A stretch of DNA of 48,071 bases from Stenotrophomonas koreensis (GTDB taxonomy: Bacteria; Pseudomonadota; Gammaproteobacteria; Xanthomonadales; Xanthomonadaceae), in NCBI RefSeq assembly GCF_001431525.1, contig NZ_LDJH01000016.1, positions 1 through 48,071 on the forward strand, written 5' to 3'. The notes under the pieces are model-generated. The model was not told where the DNA came from, made no database searches, and saw nothing but the letters and a program-made list of their open reading frames with translations. A program made the translations under genes and the position numbers. This document shows, in pieces, positions 33,023-44,568 of this stretch. How positions within the stretch are numbered: the first letter of the stretch is position 1; every line of letters begins with the position of its first letter.

Positions 33023-34756
33023 TCAGTGGCTGGCCGGCGTGTGTGCGCGCAACCAGCGTTCAATGCCGCGGCGGTCACGTGCGCGCAGCAGGGCCGGGCG
33101 TGCGGCGGTGAGCTTGTCCAGGTCGCACTGGCGGATGCTCTGGCGCACTTCCAGCAGGGTGTTCGGATGCAGGCTGAACTCACGCAGGCCCAGCGCCAGC
33201 AACAACGGGGTCAGGCGCGCATCCCCGGCGATTTCACCGCACACGCTGACCGGAATCTGCGCCTGCGCACCGGTGTCCAGCAACTGTGCCAGCAGCTGCA
33301 GCAGGGCTGGATGCAGCGGGTTGTAGTAAGCCGAAACGTTCGGGTTGTTGCGGTCGGCGGCCAGCAGGTACTGGACCAGGTCATTGGTGCCTACCGACAG
33401 GAAATCGATCAGATCGATGAAGCCATGCACCGCCAGCGCCGCCGAAGGCACCTCGATCATCGCGCCCAGCGCCACCTGTTCGGAGACGGCGTGGCCGCTG
33501 TCCCGCAGCTGGCGTTGGATCAAGCGCAGGCGTCGGCGCACCGCCAGCACTTCCTCGCGGCCACTGACCATCGGCAGCAACAGCCGCACCGGACCGTAAC
33601 CGGAAGCACGCAGGATCGCGCGCAACTGGGTATCAAATACCTGTGGGTTGGCCAGCGACAGGCGGATGCCGCGCACGCCCAGTGCCGGGTTTTCTTCATG
33701 CGTCGGCGCCAGCCCGGCACGGTCGGCCTTGTCCGCGCCCAGGTCCATGCTGCGGAACGTGGCCGGGCGCCCGGCCATCGCCAGCACGGCATTGCGGTAA
33801 TGCTCGAACTGGGTCTGTTCGTCAGGCAGGCTGCTGCCCTGCAGGAACAGGAACTCGGTGCGGTACAGGCCCAGCCCGGCCGCCCCCAGGCGGTGGACCT
33901 GGGTAAAGTCCTCGCTGCTTTCGGCATTGAGCAGCAGCCGGATGTCACAACCATCCAGGGTACGGCTGGGCTTGCTGCGCAGGCGCTGCAGTTCGCGCCG
34001 TTCGCGGGCCAGCTCGCGCACCCGCAGGCGGTATTGGCGCAGCTGCTCGGCATCCGGGTCGGGGGTGATCTGGCCACTGTCGCCATCGATGATCAGCAGT
34101 TGCCCGCTGTGCAGTTTCTGCAGCGCCTGGTGGGCGCCCACCACCAGCGGCAGGTGCAGCGAGCGGGCAAGGATGGCGCTGTGCGAGAGCAGGCTGCCAC
34201 CGGTGGTGACCACGCCGACCACGCCACTGGCCGGCAGTTGCACCAGTTCGGCCGGGGCAATGGATTCGCAGATCAGGATTTCCCCGGCAACGCCGGCGCT
34301 TGGGCGTTGCTGTGGGTTGAGCAGTTGCAGCAGGCGGCCGATGACATGGTCCAGGTCATCAATCCGGCTGCGCAGATAGTCATCCTCCATCTGCTCGAAC
34401 AGCGCGGCCAGCCGCTGCCGTTGCACTCCCAGCGCACAACTGGCGCTGTAGCGTTGGCTGCGGATCAGTTCGTCCAGCGCGGCCAGCAGCTCTGGATCAT
34501 CCAGCAGCAAGGTATGCAGGTCGAGGAATTCACCGACTTCGGCCGGCATCGCCCCGTGCAGGCGCTGGCGCAGCAGCGCCATTTCCTGGCGCGCGCTGTC
34601 CACCGCCACGTGCAGCCGGGTGATCTCATCCTCGACCCGGCTGGCAGCGATGCGCTCGCGGCCGGTTTCCGGCAACAGCGGCTGGCGCACCCGCGCACGC
34701 CCCAGTGCGGCACCGCGCGAGGCACCCATGCCGGCCAGCCGGTGCCCGCCGGCCAT
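33023..34756 (-). CDS. ptsI: PTS enzyme I (phosphoenolpyruvate-protein phosphotransferase)
   Basis: The product has 577 residues, normal EI length. The phospho-His is His192 in GGSLLSHSAILARSLHLP, where most EI have GGRTSH. The C-terminal PEP-binding domain shows GLYRTEFLFL, GVRGIRLSL, MIEVPSAAL, FLSVGTNDLVQY and the catalytic Cys in VSVCGEIAGD. EI passes phosphate from PEP to HPr. It follows ptsH with a 55-base gap. No EIIBC gene is in the window. Confidence 0.95.
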   Translation of the reverse strand: MAGGHRLAGMGASRGAALGRARVRQPLLPETGRERIAASRVEDEITRLHVAVDSARQEMALLRQRLHGAMPAEVGEFLDLHTLLLDDPELLAALDELIRSQRYSASCALGVQRQRLAALFEQMEDDYLRSRIDDLDHVIGRLLQLLNPQQRPSAGVAGEILICESIAPAELVQLPASGVVGVVTTGGSLLSHSAILARSLHLPLVVGAHQALQKLHSGQLLIIDGDSGQITPDPDAEQLRQYRLRVRELARERRELQRLRSKPSRTLDGCDIRLLLNAESSEDFTQVHRLGAAGLGLYRTEFLFLQGSSLPDEQTQFEHYRNAVLAMAGRPATFRSMDLGADKADRAGLAPTHEENPALGVRGIRLSLANPQVFDTQLRAILRASGYGPVRLLLPMVSGREEVLAVRRRLRLIQRQLRDSGHAVSEQVALGAMIEVPSAALAVHGFIDLIDFLSVGTNDLVQYLLAADRNNPNVSAYYNPLHPALLQLLAQLLDTGAQAQIPVSVCGEIAGDARLTPLLLALGLREFSLHPNTLLEVRQSIRQCDLDKLTAARPALLRARDRRGIERWLRAHTPASH

Positions 34757-34811
34757 CAGTCCAGGACCCGGCAGTGGCGTAGACCAGCAGGCAGCCCGTC
34801 CTGGCTACTCA

Positions 34812-35078
34812 TTACGCCTCGTCAAAATTGCGTTCAAACAGCTCGACCACCGCGGCCAGTGCCTGGGCCTCGTCCGCGCCGTCCACCCGTACGGTGACCG
34901 GTGTGCCCTGGCCGGCGGCCAGCAGCATCACGCCCATGATGCTCTTGGCGTTGACCTCGCGCCCCTTGGCCACCAGCGTGGCATTGGCGGCGAAGCCGGA
35001 AAGGGTCTGGACCAGCTTGGCGGTGGCGCGGGCGTGCAGGCCCAGCTTGTTGGATACGATCAGCTCACGCTCAAGCAT
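34812..35078 (-). CDS. ptsH: HPr phosphocarrier protein
   Basis: The product has 88 residues. His15 in GLHARATAKLVQ takes phosphate from EI, and Ser46 in NAKSIMGVMLLAA is the HprK target; both are present. Together with hprK 1.3 kb upstream this predicts two-site regulation of HPr. It overlaps the EIIA gene by 8 bases. Confidence 0.96.
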   Translation of the reverse strand: MLERELIVSNKLGLHARATAKLVQTLSGFAANATLVAKGREVNAKSIMGVMLLAAGQGTPVTVRVDGADEAQALAAVVELFERNFDEA

Positions 35079-35469
35079 TGTCGACTATGGCTCCATAGGT
35101 GGGTGCGTCGGCGGCTATCCGGGTCAGCTCATCCAGCGCCAGGTGGGGGTAATTCATCACGCGCATCAGCATCGGCAGGTTCAACCCGGAAACCCGGCGA
35201 CAGTGCTGGTGCAGGCTCTGCAGCCGGCAGGCCAGGTTGCTGGGAGAGGCGCCGTAGAGGTCGGTCAGCAGCAACACTCCGCCACCGCTGTCCAGTGCAT
35301 CCAGGGCATCCAGCGCGACGGGCAGGGCAGCCAGCGGATCTCCGTGGTAATCCACCTCCAGGCAGCGGCAGTGCAGTGGCAGCGGCGCCGGTCCCAACAG
35401 CTGACGGACAACCTGCAACAGCGCATTGCCGAGGCCGGGATGGGTTACCAGCAGAATTCCACAACGCAT
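35071..35469 (-). CDS. PTS mannose-type EIIA protein
   Basis: The product has 132 residues with the fold of EIIA-Man. His10 in VTHPGLG is at the active-site position. LLTDLYGASPSNLA is typical of the family. No IIB, IIC or IID gene is nearby, so it probably has a regulatory role as a terminal phosphate acceptor. It lies between rapZ and ptsH, 75 bases after rapZ. Confidence 0.92.
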   Translation of the reverse strand: MRCGILLVTHPGLGNALLQVVRQLLGPAPLPLHCRCLEVDYHGDPLAALPVALDALDALDSGGGVLLLTDLYGASPSNLACRLQSLHQHCRRVSGLNLPMLMRVMNYPHLALDELTRIAADAPTYGAIVDNA

Positions 35470-35544
35470 GCTCAGACCTTATCAGGTCACGGTGATCAAC
35501 GCCTATACCCAGATGGGTCCGATCGGTGCGGTTGCAAGGCCTGG

Positions 35545-36417
35545 CTACTGCTGTTCACGATGGAACGTGGCCACATCACTCCAGCCCTGTTCGCGTGCGT
35601 GCCGGGCCAGGCGTTCGGCCATGTACACCGAGCGATGCTTGCCGCCGGTGCAGCCGAAGGCGATGGTGACGTAACTGCGGGTTTCGTGGCGCAGCCGCGG
35701 CAGCCAGGTATCGAGCAGGGTGGTGATCTGTGCGGCGTACAGCGCCACATCTTCCTGCTGGTCCAGGTAATCGCGTACCGGCGCATCGCGCCCGGTCATC
35801 ATCCGCAGGTCCGGGTCCCAGTGCGGGTTGGGCAATACCCGGGCATCAAAGACGAAATCGGCTTCGGTCGGCACCCCGCGCTTGTAGGCGAAGGATTCAA
35901 ACAGCAGCGAAACCTTGCCGTGCGCGGCCAGCGCAAATTCGGTGATCAGTTTGCGCCGCAGCTGGTGCACATTCATGCCGGTGGTATCAATCACCGCATC
36001 GGCATGCTCGCGCAATGGCAGGGTGAGCTGGCGCTCGTGCTCGATCGCTTCAGGCAGTGACAGCCCAAGCTGGCTGAGGGGATGGCGGCGGCGGGTGTCG
36101 GCGTAGCGCGACAGCAAGGTGTCGCGGTCGGCCTCGAAAAACAGCAACTGCACGTCCAACCCGTTGTCGATGGCCTCGCGCCGCCAGCTGAGCAGTTGTT
36201 CGGGCGTATTGCCGGCGCGGGCATCAATCCCGATGGCGATGCGTGCCGGAGCCTCGGCCGGCTGGTTGCCCAGCACGCTGCGCACGAATTGCGGCAGCAG
36301 GCCAATGGGAAGGTTGTCGCTGCAGTAGTAGTCAAGATCTTCGAAGGTCTTCAGCGCAATGGTCTTGCCCGAACCGGACAGGCCGCTGACGATGATCAAA
36401 GAAACCCGGGGACTCAT
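35545..36417 (-). CDS. rapZ: RapZ-family nucleotide-binding protein
   Basis: The product has 290 residues. The P-loop GLSGSGKT (13-20), [14 protein letters not shown]-like FFEAD and the C-terminal [17 protein letters not shown] match RapZ/YvcJ. In E. coli RapZ controls GlmS through small RNAs; in other bacteria the function differs. The gene overlaps hprK by 4 bases. Confidence 0.96.
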   Translation of the reverse strand: MSPRVSLIIVSGLSGSGKTIALKTFEDLDYYCSDNLPIGLLPQFVRSVLGNQPAEAPARIAIGIDARAGNTPEQLLSWRREAIDNGLDVQLLFFEADRDTLLSRYADTRRRHPLSQLGLSLPEAIEHERQLTLPLREHADAVIDTTGMNVHQLRRKLITEFALAAHGKVSLLFESFAYKRGVPTEADFVFDARVLPNPHWDPDLRMMTGRDAPVRDYLDQQEDVALYAAQITTLLDTWLPRLRHETRSYVTIAFGCTGGKHRSVYMAERLARHAREQGWSDVATFHREQQ

Positions 36418-37364
36418 GAGCTGCGCTGCTCCAGTAAGTTGCTGTGGCGGGCAATGAACATGGCTGCCGGGTCAATCCCCTTGGTGCGCAGGATATGCAG
36501 GCGGGTGGCCGCCTCGGTGAGTACGGCCAGGTTGCGCCCGGGCATCACCGGCAGGGTGATCAGGGGCACGTCCAGGTCCAGGACATGACGCTTGCCCGAA
36601 TCGCCGGTCAGGCGTTCATAACCATGCGGCGTGGGCTCGGTCATTGGCTTGGTCAGGTGCACGATCAGGCGAAGATACTTGTTCTTCTTTACAGCCGTGT
36701 CACCGAACATGTCGCGGATGTTGAGTACGCCCAGGCCGCGTACTTCCAGCAGGTCCTGCAGCAGCTCCGGGCAGGTGCCATCCAGGACATCCGGTGCGAT
36801 CTGGGTGAATTCAGGGGCATCATCGGCGACCAGCCGATGGCCACGGCTGAGCAGCTCCAGCGCCAGTTCACTCTTGCCCGAGCCGGCCTCACCGGTGATC
36901 AGCACGCCGATGGAGTAGATCTCCATGAATACCCCGTGCAGGGTGATGCGCGGGGCCAGCGTTCGTGCCAAGTGGTAGGAAATATGGTTGAGCAGTTCAT
37001 GCCCACGACGCGGCGAGACCCACAGCGGGGTGGCCGATTCGTCCGCCGCCGCGCGCAGGTCTTCCGGGCAGCTGTGGTTTTTGGTGATCACCAGCGCCAG
37101 TGGGCGCGCCTGCATGATCTTTTCGATGGTTTCCCAGCGCAGCCGCGGGTCCAGCGAGTCGAGCCATTCCAGTTCCTCGCTGCCGAGGATCTGGACCTTG
37201 TTGGGATAGATCGCATTGAGGTAGCCGGCCAGTGACGGGCGCCGGGAAACGGTATTGCCGGCCTCCAGGTCACGCTGCCCGCCGGTGTGTCCGGCCAGCC
37301 AGCGCAGGGCAAGTTTCTCTTTCTGCTGCTCGAACAGTTCCTGGGCGGTAATACGGGTATTCAT
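36414..37364 (-). CDS. hprK: HPr kinase/phosphorylase
   Basis: The product has 316 residues. Walker A GEAGSGKS (158-165), the upstream His143 ([10 protein letters not shown]) and the family signature with [16 protein letters not shown] are present. The enzyme phosphorylates or dephosphorylates Ser46 of HPr according to energy state. ptsN, which I expect between hpf and hprK in related genomes, is not in the 97-base gap. Confidence 0.96.
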   Translation of the reverse strand: MNTRITAQELFEQQKEKLALRWLAGHTGGQRDLEAGNTVSRRPSLAGYLNAIYPNKVQILGSEELEWLDSLDPRLRWETIEKIMQARPLALVITKNHSCPEDLRAAADESATPLWVSPRRGHELLNHISYHLARTLAPRITLHGVFMEIYSIGVLITGEAGSGKSELALELLSRGHRLVADDAPEFTQIAPDVLDGTCPELLQDLLEVRGLGVLNIRDMFGDTAVKKNKYLRLIVHLTKPMTEPTPHGYERLTGDSGKRHVLDLDVPLITLPVMPGRNLAVLTEAATRLHILRTKGIDPAAMFIARHSNLLEQRSS

Positions 37365-37388
37365 TCGGGCCGGAGCAATCGTTGCGAT

Positions 37389-37416
37389 GGTCGCCTGCAG
37401 TCAGACACAGGCGACC
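37389..37416 (-). promoter_or_regulatory. Stem-loop in the hpf-hprK spacer
   Basis: GGTCGCCTG and CAGGCGACC pair perfectly over 9 bp around a 10-base loop, 24 bases before the hprK ATG. It could modulate read-through or translation of hprK. There is no T run. Confidence 0.4.
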
Positions 37417-37461
37417 GGTGGCGAGGTGTCGGTCCTGAATCAGCAACCGGCGCGGGGAGCC

Positions 37462-37779
37462 TTACTCCTGGACGTCACGCAGGCTGGTGCCGTCGTGGCT
37501 CTGGCTCTTTTCCTTGTGCTTGAGCAGCAGGCGGTCCAGCTTGTCGGCCAGCAGGTCGATGGCCGCGTACATGGTCGAAGCGCTGGCATCGGCGTGCAGG
37601 GTGCGTCCGGGCAGGTTGACGGTGGCCACGGCCTGGTGTTCCAGCCTGTCGATCGAAAGTTGCGTGCGCACTTCGCAGTGGTGGCCGAAGTGGCGGGCCA
37701 GACGCTGGAACTTGGTTTCCACATACTCACGCAGGGCCGGGGTGATTTCCAGCTGCTGGCCATAGGTTTCGATATGCAT
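37462..37779 (-). CDS. hpf: Ribosome hibernation promoting factor (short form)
   Basis: The product has 105 residues with the start MHIETYGQQLEITPALREYVETKFQRLARHF and the beta-strand region ATVNLPGRTLHADASASTMYAAIDLLADKLDRLLLKHKEK, the HPF/YfiA fold. Without the C-terminal domain of long HPF, it belongs to the short class that acts with RMF in gammaproteobacteria. It follows rpoN, as usual. Confidence 0.95.
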   Translation of the reverse strand: MHIETYGQQLEITPALREYVETKFQRLARHFGHHCEVRTQLSIDRLEHQAVATVNLPGRTLHADASASTMYAAIDLLADKLDRLLLKHKEKSQSHDGTSLRDVQE

Positions 37780-37837
37780 CACTTGCCTCCTGTTTGACTC
37801 GGATGGACGCATGAACCTGCCGCTGTTGCCCGGGGTG

Positions 37838-39271
37838 TCAGCCGATGCGTACACGCTCGTGCGACGGCGGGATGTTCATGGCTTCACGATACTTGGCAAC
37901 GGTGCGCCGCGCTACTGTTACCCCGGATTGTTTGAGCAGATCGGTCAGCTTTGCATCCGACAGCGGTTTGCGCGGGTTTTCTGCCTCGATCAGTTGCCGC
38001 AGGCTGGCCTGGATGGCGCTGCTGGCAGTCTCTTCGCCATTGCCGGTTTCCACCGCCGCGCTGAAGAAATCCCGCAGCGCCACCGTGCCGCGCGGGGTGC
38101 GCACGTACTTGCCGGCGATCGCACGCGAGATGGTGGATTCGTGCAGTTCCAGCTCACTGGCCATTTCGCGCAGGGTCAGCGGGCGCAGCGCCTGCTCGCC
38201 GTATTCCAGGTAGGCGGCCTGGTGCACCAGCAGCTGGCGGGTGATGCGCAGCAGGGTCTGGCCACGTTGCTGCAGGCCGCGGATCAGCCAACGGGCCTGC
38301 TGCAGATGACTGCGCAGGTAGCTGGCATCGCTGCTGCTGCAATGTCCCAGCATCTGCTCATAGCCACGGTGGATCACCACCGGCGGGCCACTGTGGCCGG
38401 CCAGGGCAGCCTGCCAGCGTCCACGCTGGCGCCAGATCACCACGTCCGGCAGCACCCAGCTGCCGGGATCTTCCTGGCCGACGTGGCGGCCAGGCCGTGG
38501 TTCCATCCGGCGCAACAGGCTCACCGCGCTGGCCACCGCCTCCACCGGCTGGCGCAGTTCGCGCGCCAGACCGTCGATGCCGGCGCGTGGCAGCCGTGCC
38601 AGCGCGGTCTGCGCGATCTGCAGGGCCAGCGCGCGGCCCTCGGTATCGGCAGGCAGCAGTTGCAGCTGCAGGGCAAGGCATTCGCCGAGGTCGCGCGCGC
38701 CGACGCCGGTGGGTTCCATGCCCTGGATATGGCGCAGTACCGCGAGGATTTCCTCGCAGCTGACCGTCAGTTCCGGTTGCAGTGCCTGCGCCAGTGCCTC
38801 CAGCGGTTCACGCAGGTAGCCATCGCCATCGATGGCATCGATCAGGGCCAGGCCGATGCTGCGGTCGCGCTGGCTCAGGTTGAGCAGGTGCAGCTGCCAG
38901 CGCAGGTGCTCGGTCAGGTCCTGGCCCTCGCCGGCAAGACGCAGGGCCGGCGGTTCACGTTCATCATCATGGGTACTGCCGATCGCCCAGGGCCCCTGGT
39001 CGGGCATCCAGTCATTGCTGCCGGCATCGTTGCCGGTGTCTTCGCCGGACGGGCTGGCCGGGGCCGGGGCCGGGGCGGCACTGTCGGGCCCCGGTTCGCT
39101 GCTGCGCGGCGGCGCCTCCTCGGCCCATTCCAGCAATGGGTTGCTGGCCACCGCCTGGGCGACCTCCTGCTCCAGTTCCGTCGCCGACATCTGCAACAGG
39201 CGCAGGGCCTGCTGCAATTGCGGGGTCAGCGCCAGCTGCTGGCTTAAGGTGGTGTTGAGCCGGGTTTTCAT
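37838..39271 (-). CDS. rpoN: RNA polymerase sigma-54 factor
   Basis: The product has 477 residues from ATG 39271 (GGGGAGG just upstream; ATG 39286 would add five). Region I (LSQQLALTPQLQQALRLLQMS), an acidic Pro-rich region II (about 55-110), the core-binding domain and the RpoN box ARRTVAKYRE (454-463) are all present. Sigma-54 needs enhancer-binding ATPases; it drives pilus, flagella or nitrogen genes depending on species. It lies between lptB and hpf. Confidence 0.97.
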   Translation of the reverse strand: MKTRLNTTLSQQLALTPQLQQALRLLQMSATELEQEVAQAVASNPLLEWAEEAPPRSSEPGPDSAAPAPAPASPSGEDTGNDAGSNDWMPDQGPWAIGSTHDDEREPPALRLAGEGQDLTEHLRWQLHLLNLSQRDRSIGLALIDAIDGDGYLREPLEALAQALQPELTVSCEEILAVLRHIQGMEPTGVGARDLGECLALQLQLLPADTEGRALALQIAQTALARLPRAGIDGLARELRQPVEAVASAVSLLRRMEPRPGRHVGQEDPGSWVLPDVVIWRQRGRWQAALAGHSGPPVVIHRGYEQMLGHCSSSDASYLRSHLQQARWLIRGLQQRGQTLLRITRQLLVHQAAYLEYGEQALRPLTLREMASELELHESTISRAIAGKYVRTPRGTVALRDFFSAAVETGNGEETASSAIQASLRQLIEAENPRKPLSDAKLTDLLKQSGVTVARRTVAKYREAMNIPPSHERVRIG

Positions 39272-39307
39272 CGCCTCCCCATGCATCGCGCCACGTCGGC
39301 CGCAGGT

Positions 39308-40026
<719 letters not shown>

Positions 40027-40027
<1 letters not shown>

Positions 40028-40536
40028 TACTTGGCCTCCGGCGCGCTGCGTTGCTTGGGTTGCAGTACGGTGCGCACGCGGCTGCCGTCGCCACCGCTGT
40101 TCATGTTGCCGGTGGCCAGGTTGTAGGTCATGCGCTGGCCGGAGTTGGTGCCGCGCGGGCTCTCCACCGTGTAGTTGCCGCTGAGCACGATGGTCTCGCT
40201 GGTGATGTTGTAGTCCATGGAGTCGGCGGTGGCGGCCATTGGCGTGCCGTCATCCATCTGTTGGCGCAGCTTGACCTGGCTCCCGCTCAGCACCACCCGG
40301 CTCGGCTGTCCGTTGCTGCGATAGACATCGGCAGTCTCGGCGGTGATGTGCAGGGTGCCCTGTTCGATCACCACGCTGCCACTGAAGCGGCAACGGCCAT
40401 TCTCATCGGCCAGGTTGCAGTCGTAGCGGTCTGAGTCCAGATTCATCGGCTGGTTGCGGTCGGAGGAACGGGCCAGCGCAAGGCCAGGCAGCAGCAGGGC
40501 GATCAACCCAAGCTTAGCGGGCAGCGGAAGGTTCAT
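40027..40536 (-). CDS. lptA: LPS transport periplasmic protein LptA
   Basis: The product has 169 residues with a Sec signal peptide ([18 protein letters not shown]). The OstA-like beta-jellyroll shows [16 protein letters not shown] and MTYNLATG. LptA bridges LptC and LptD. The ATG at 40536 lies inside the end of lptC (overlap 23 bases). Confidence 0.94.
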
Positions 40537-41077
40537 AGCGGGTCTTGACCTGTGAAAGGAGGCGGAGATTACGTGTGGCGGTGTCCAGCTGCATGCCGAC
40601 CCCACGCTGGCTCAGCCCGGGTTGGGTCATTTCCACCACATCCTCGGTCTGGGCGAGGTTGCGGCGGGGATAGATGGTCAGCGTATCGCTGCGGAAGGTG
40701 GTGGGCACAATGGCCGGATCGGTGGGGCTGTCGCCCTTGACCCCGCCGCGCAGGATCATCTGCTCGCCATCGGCACTGACCCAGCCGGTGGCAGCGGCCA
40801 GCTGCCAGTGCTTGCCGGCGTTGTCCGGCAGCAGGAACAGTGGCTTGCTGATGTCCAGGGTTTCATCCTTGCTGCTGCGTGCCAGCTGCGGTGCGCGCAG
40901 GGTGAGCGATTCCTTGCCCTGTGCATCCAGCGCGATGATCTCGAAGTCATGCAGGATGTAGTCCGCACCGGCCGCGGCTGGCGCGGCCTGGGGGGACTGA
41001 CGGTTGTTCCAGGCCTGCCAGCCTGACCACAGGGTGGCCAGCAGCAGTGCACCGACCACCAGCGTGCGCTTGTTCAT
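40514..41077 (-). CDS. lptC: LPS export protein LptC
   Basis: The product has 187 residues with one N-terminal membrane helix (about 6-22) and a beta-jellyroll (YILHDFEIIALDAQGKESLTL, then LFLLPDNAGKHW). It accepts LPS from LptBFG. ATG overlaps the kdsC stop by 3 bases; its 3' end overlaps lptA. Confidence 0.93.
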   Translation of the reverse strand: MNKRTLVVGALLLATLWSGWQAWNNRQSPQAAPAAAGADYILHDFEIIALDAQGKESLTLRAPQLARSSKDETLDISKPLFLLPDNAGKHWQLAAATGWVSADGEQMILRGGVKGDSPTDPAIVPTTFRSDTLTIYPRRNLAQTEDVVEMTQPGLSQRGVGMQLDTATRNLRLLSQVKTRYEPSAAR

Positions 41078-41622
41078 GGCTGCTCTCCGGCCAGTACCGC
41101 CTCCAGGTGGCCGCCCGCGGCCAGCAGGACATCACACAGCTGGCGCGCCGCGCCGCGGCCACCGCAGGCTTCGGTCTGCCAATGCACCGTCTGCGCCACC
41201 CACGGGTGGGCATCGGCAGGAGCCACCGACAGCCCCGCCGCGCGCAGGCAGGTGATGTCGGGCAGGTCGTCGCCGATGAAGGCAACCTGGTCCAGGGCGA
41301 TGCCTTCGCGCTGGCACAGCTGCTGCAGCAGGGCCAGCTTGTCACGCACGCCGGTGTGGGTTTCGATTTTCAGGTCCGCTCCGCGTTTTGCCGCCGATGC
41401 GCTGTTGCGCGCGGTAATGATCACCGCAACGATGCCATGGCGCTGGAGCAGCTTCAGGCCCAGCCCGTCCTGGACGAAATAGGCCTTGCTCTCGTTGCCC
41501 TGGTGGTCGTAATACAGCCGGCCGTCGGTCAGCGTGCCATCGACATCGAAGCAGGCCATGCGGATGCGTCGGGCGCGCTGGATCAGCGCCGGCGTCAGCG
41601 AGTGCAGCGGGTCGAAGGGCAT
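41074..41622 (-). CDS. kdsC: 3-deoxy-D-manno-octulosonate 8-phosphate phosphatase
   Basis: The product has 182 residues from ATG 41622; ATG 41652 would add ten. The HAD motif CFDVDGTLTDG with two Asp, the ITARNS motif and FIGDDLPD are present. KdsC makes free KDO for LPS. It follows kdsD, with a 37-base gap for the chosen start (7 bases for the longer one). Confidence 0.94.
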   Translation of the reverse strand: MPFDPLHSLTPALIQRARRIRMACFDVDGTLTDGRLYYDHQGNESKAYFVQDGLGLKLLQRHGIVAVIITARNSASAAKRGADLKIETHTGVRDKLALLQQLCQREGIALDQVAFIGDDLPDITCLRAAGLSVAPADAHPWVAQTVHWQTEACGGRGAARQLCDVLLAAGGHLEAVLAGEQP

Positions 41623-41659
41623 CAGCGCGGTGGATCGGGATGAATGGGGCATTGGGCGG

Positions 41660-42661
41660 TTAAACCACGCGTGCGCGCAACAGGTCATGAATATTCAACG
41701 CGCCGACCGGGCGGTTGTCGCCATCGACCACGATCAAGCCGTTGATCTTGTGGGTCTCCATCAGGCGTGCCGCTTCCACCGCCAGACGATCGGCGCCGAT
41801 CGTACGCGGGTTGAGCGTCATCACCTCGGCAATCCGCGCGGTACGCACATCCAGGTCACTGTCCAGCGCGCGGCGCAGGTCGCCGTCGGTGAACAGGCCG
41901 GCCAGGCGGCCGTCGGCATCGACCACGCAGGTCATGCCCAGCCGCTTGCGGCTCATTTCCATCAGCGCCTGGCTCAGGCTGGCCTGGACATCCACCTGCG
42001 GCAGTTCCTCGCCGCTGTGCATGACATCGGTGATGTGCAGCAGCAGGCGGCGGCCCAGGCTGCCGGCCGGGTGCGAACGGGCAAAGTCATCGGCGGTGAA
42101 GCCACGCGCTTCCAGCAGTGCGACCGCCAGCGCATCGCCCATCGCCATCGAGGCGGTGGTGCTGGAGGTCGGTGCCAGGTGCAGCGGGCAGGCTTCCTCG
42201 GGCACGCTGATATCCAGGTGCACCTCGGCGGCCTGGGCCAGGCTGGACTGCGCACGGCCGGTCATTGCGATCAGGATGTTGCCCTGGCGCTTGAGGATCG
42301 GCAGCAGCATCAGGATTTCGTCGGACTCCCCCGAATAGGACAGCGCCAGCACGACATCGCCCTCGGTGATCATGCCCAGATCGCCGTGTCCGGCTTCACC
42401 GGGGTGGACGAAGAAGGAGGGCGTGCCGGTCGAGGCCAGGGTGGCGGCGATCTTGCGCGCGACGTGCCCGCTCTTGCCCATGCCCAGGGTGACCACCCGG
42501 CCGGAGGCGGCCAGGATGTGGTTGCAGGCCTGGGTAAAGTCCTGCCCGAGCCGGGCCGCGACTGCCGCCAGGGCTGCTTGCTCGATGGCAAACACGCGTT
42601 GCCCGCTGTCCACCAGCGACGGCGCGACGGAACTGGGGTGATTCAGGGACGGGACGGTCAT
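41660..42661 (-). CDS. kdsD: Arabinose-5-phosphate isomerase
   Basis: The product has 333 residues. An N-terminal SIS sugar-isomerase domain has LGMGKSGHVARKIAATLASTGTPSFFVHPGEAGHGDLG, and two C-terminal CBS domains follow (TCVVDADGRLAGLFTDGDLRR and NGLIVVDGDNRPVGALNIHDLL). It turns ribulose-5-P into arabinose-5-P for KDO synthesis. It is the first gene of the long minus-strand run and diverges from ibaG. Confidence 0.96.
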   Translation of the reverse strand: MTVPSLNHPSSVAPSLVDSGQRVFAIEQAALAAVAARLGQDFTQACNHILAASGRVVTLGMGKSGHVARKIAATLASTGTPSFFVHPGEAGHGDLGMITEGDVVLALSYSGESDEILMLLPILKRQGNILIAMTGRAQSSLAQAAEVHLDISVPEEACPLHLAPTSSTTASMAMGDALAVALLEARGFTADDFARSHPAGSLGRRLLLHITDVMHSGEELPQVDVQASLSQALMEMSRKRLGMTCVVDADGRLAGLFTDGDLRRALDSDLDVRTARIAEVMTLNPRTIGADRLAVEAARLMETHKINGLIVVDGDNRPVGALNIHDLLRARVV

Positions 42662-42713
42662 GGAGACGGCGGCCGGAGAGTAGAATGGACGGCCATTTTA
42701 TTAGGAAAGCCGT

Positions 42714-42944
42714 GTGGACGCCGAAACCATCGCCAATCTGATTCAGGCCGGCCTGCCGGATGCCCATGTCCAGGTCCAGGGCGATGACGGTGTGCACTTT
42801 GAAGCCACGGTGGTCAGCGCTGCGTTTGCCGGCAAGCTGCCGCTGGCGCGGCACCGCATGGTGTATGCCACCCTCGGCGAGCTGATGGGGCGTGAAATCC
42901 ATGCCCTGGCCTTGACCACCCTGACCCCGGACCAGGCGCGCTGA
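42714..42944 (+). CDS. ibaG: BolA family iron-sulfur protein (IbaG/YrbA)
   Basis: The product has 76 residues. The BolA fold is shown by VHFEATVVSAAFAGKLPLARHRMVYATLGELMGREIHAL, with the conserved His. BolA proteins act with monothiol glutaredoxins in Fe-S handling. GTG start with AGGAAAG about 5 bases upstream. As in E. coli it precedes murA, but the mla genes are absent. A TAGAAT hexamer at 42681 may be its -10. Confidence 0.93.
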   Translation: MDAETIANLIQAGLPDAHVQVQGDDGVHFEATVVSAAFAGKLPLARHRMVYATLGELMGREIHALALTTLTPDQAR

Positions 42945-44251
<1,307 letters not shown>

Positions 44252-44252
<1 letters not shown>

Positions 44253-44554
44253 TGCGCCGGCGTGCTCCGTTCAGTCCGCGTCGCCGGGCCTTGCTGGCCC
44301 TGCTGGTGCTGGTACTGGCCTGGCTGGGCTGGTCATGGTGGACCGGAATGGCCATCACCGCCGGGGTCAAGCAGGCGCAGATGGACTGGGATGGCGATGG
44401 CCTGACCAGCCGGGCCGAGCTCTGGCAGGCGGTGCATGCGGTGCGGGTGGAACATACCGAAGACGGCAGCCGCAAATGCCAGCGGTTTGTCTGGACGCGC
44501 AATGACGAGGTCATCCGCGTCGATTGCCGTACCCAGCTGCAGCCGGCGCCGTGA
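44252..44554 (+). CDS. Small EF-hand membrane-anchored protein
   Basis: The product has 100 residues. A basic N-terminus and one membrane helix (about 12-30) are followed by a canonical EF-hand loop at 45-56 (D-W-D-G-D-G-L-T-S-R-A-E, with Asp at 1, 3, 5 and Glu at 12), so periplasmic Ca2+ binding is likely. Only one loop is seen. Function is unknown. It begins within the last base of murA's stop, an unusual coupling with an essential gene. A terminator follows at 44569. Confidence 0.8.
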
Positions 44555-44568
44555 GCACCGGCCAATGA

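Noticed and set aside
32120..34897. 925-codon open frame on + strand
   Set aside because: Antisense to mgtE and ptsI. The Gln/His-rich translation mirrors codon bias of the real genes.
37365..37461. A truncated ptsN between hpf and hprK
   Set aside because: The 97 bases hold a hairpin but no reading frame resembling EIIA-Ntr.
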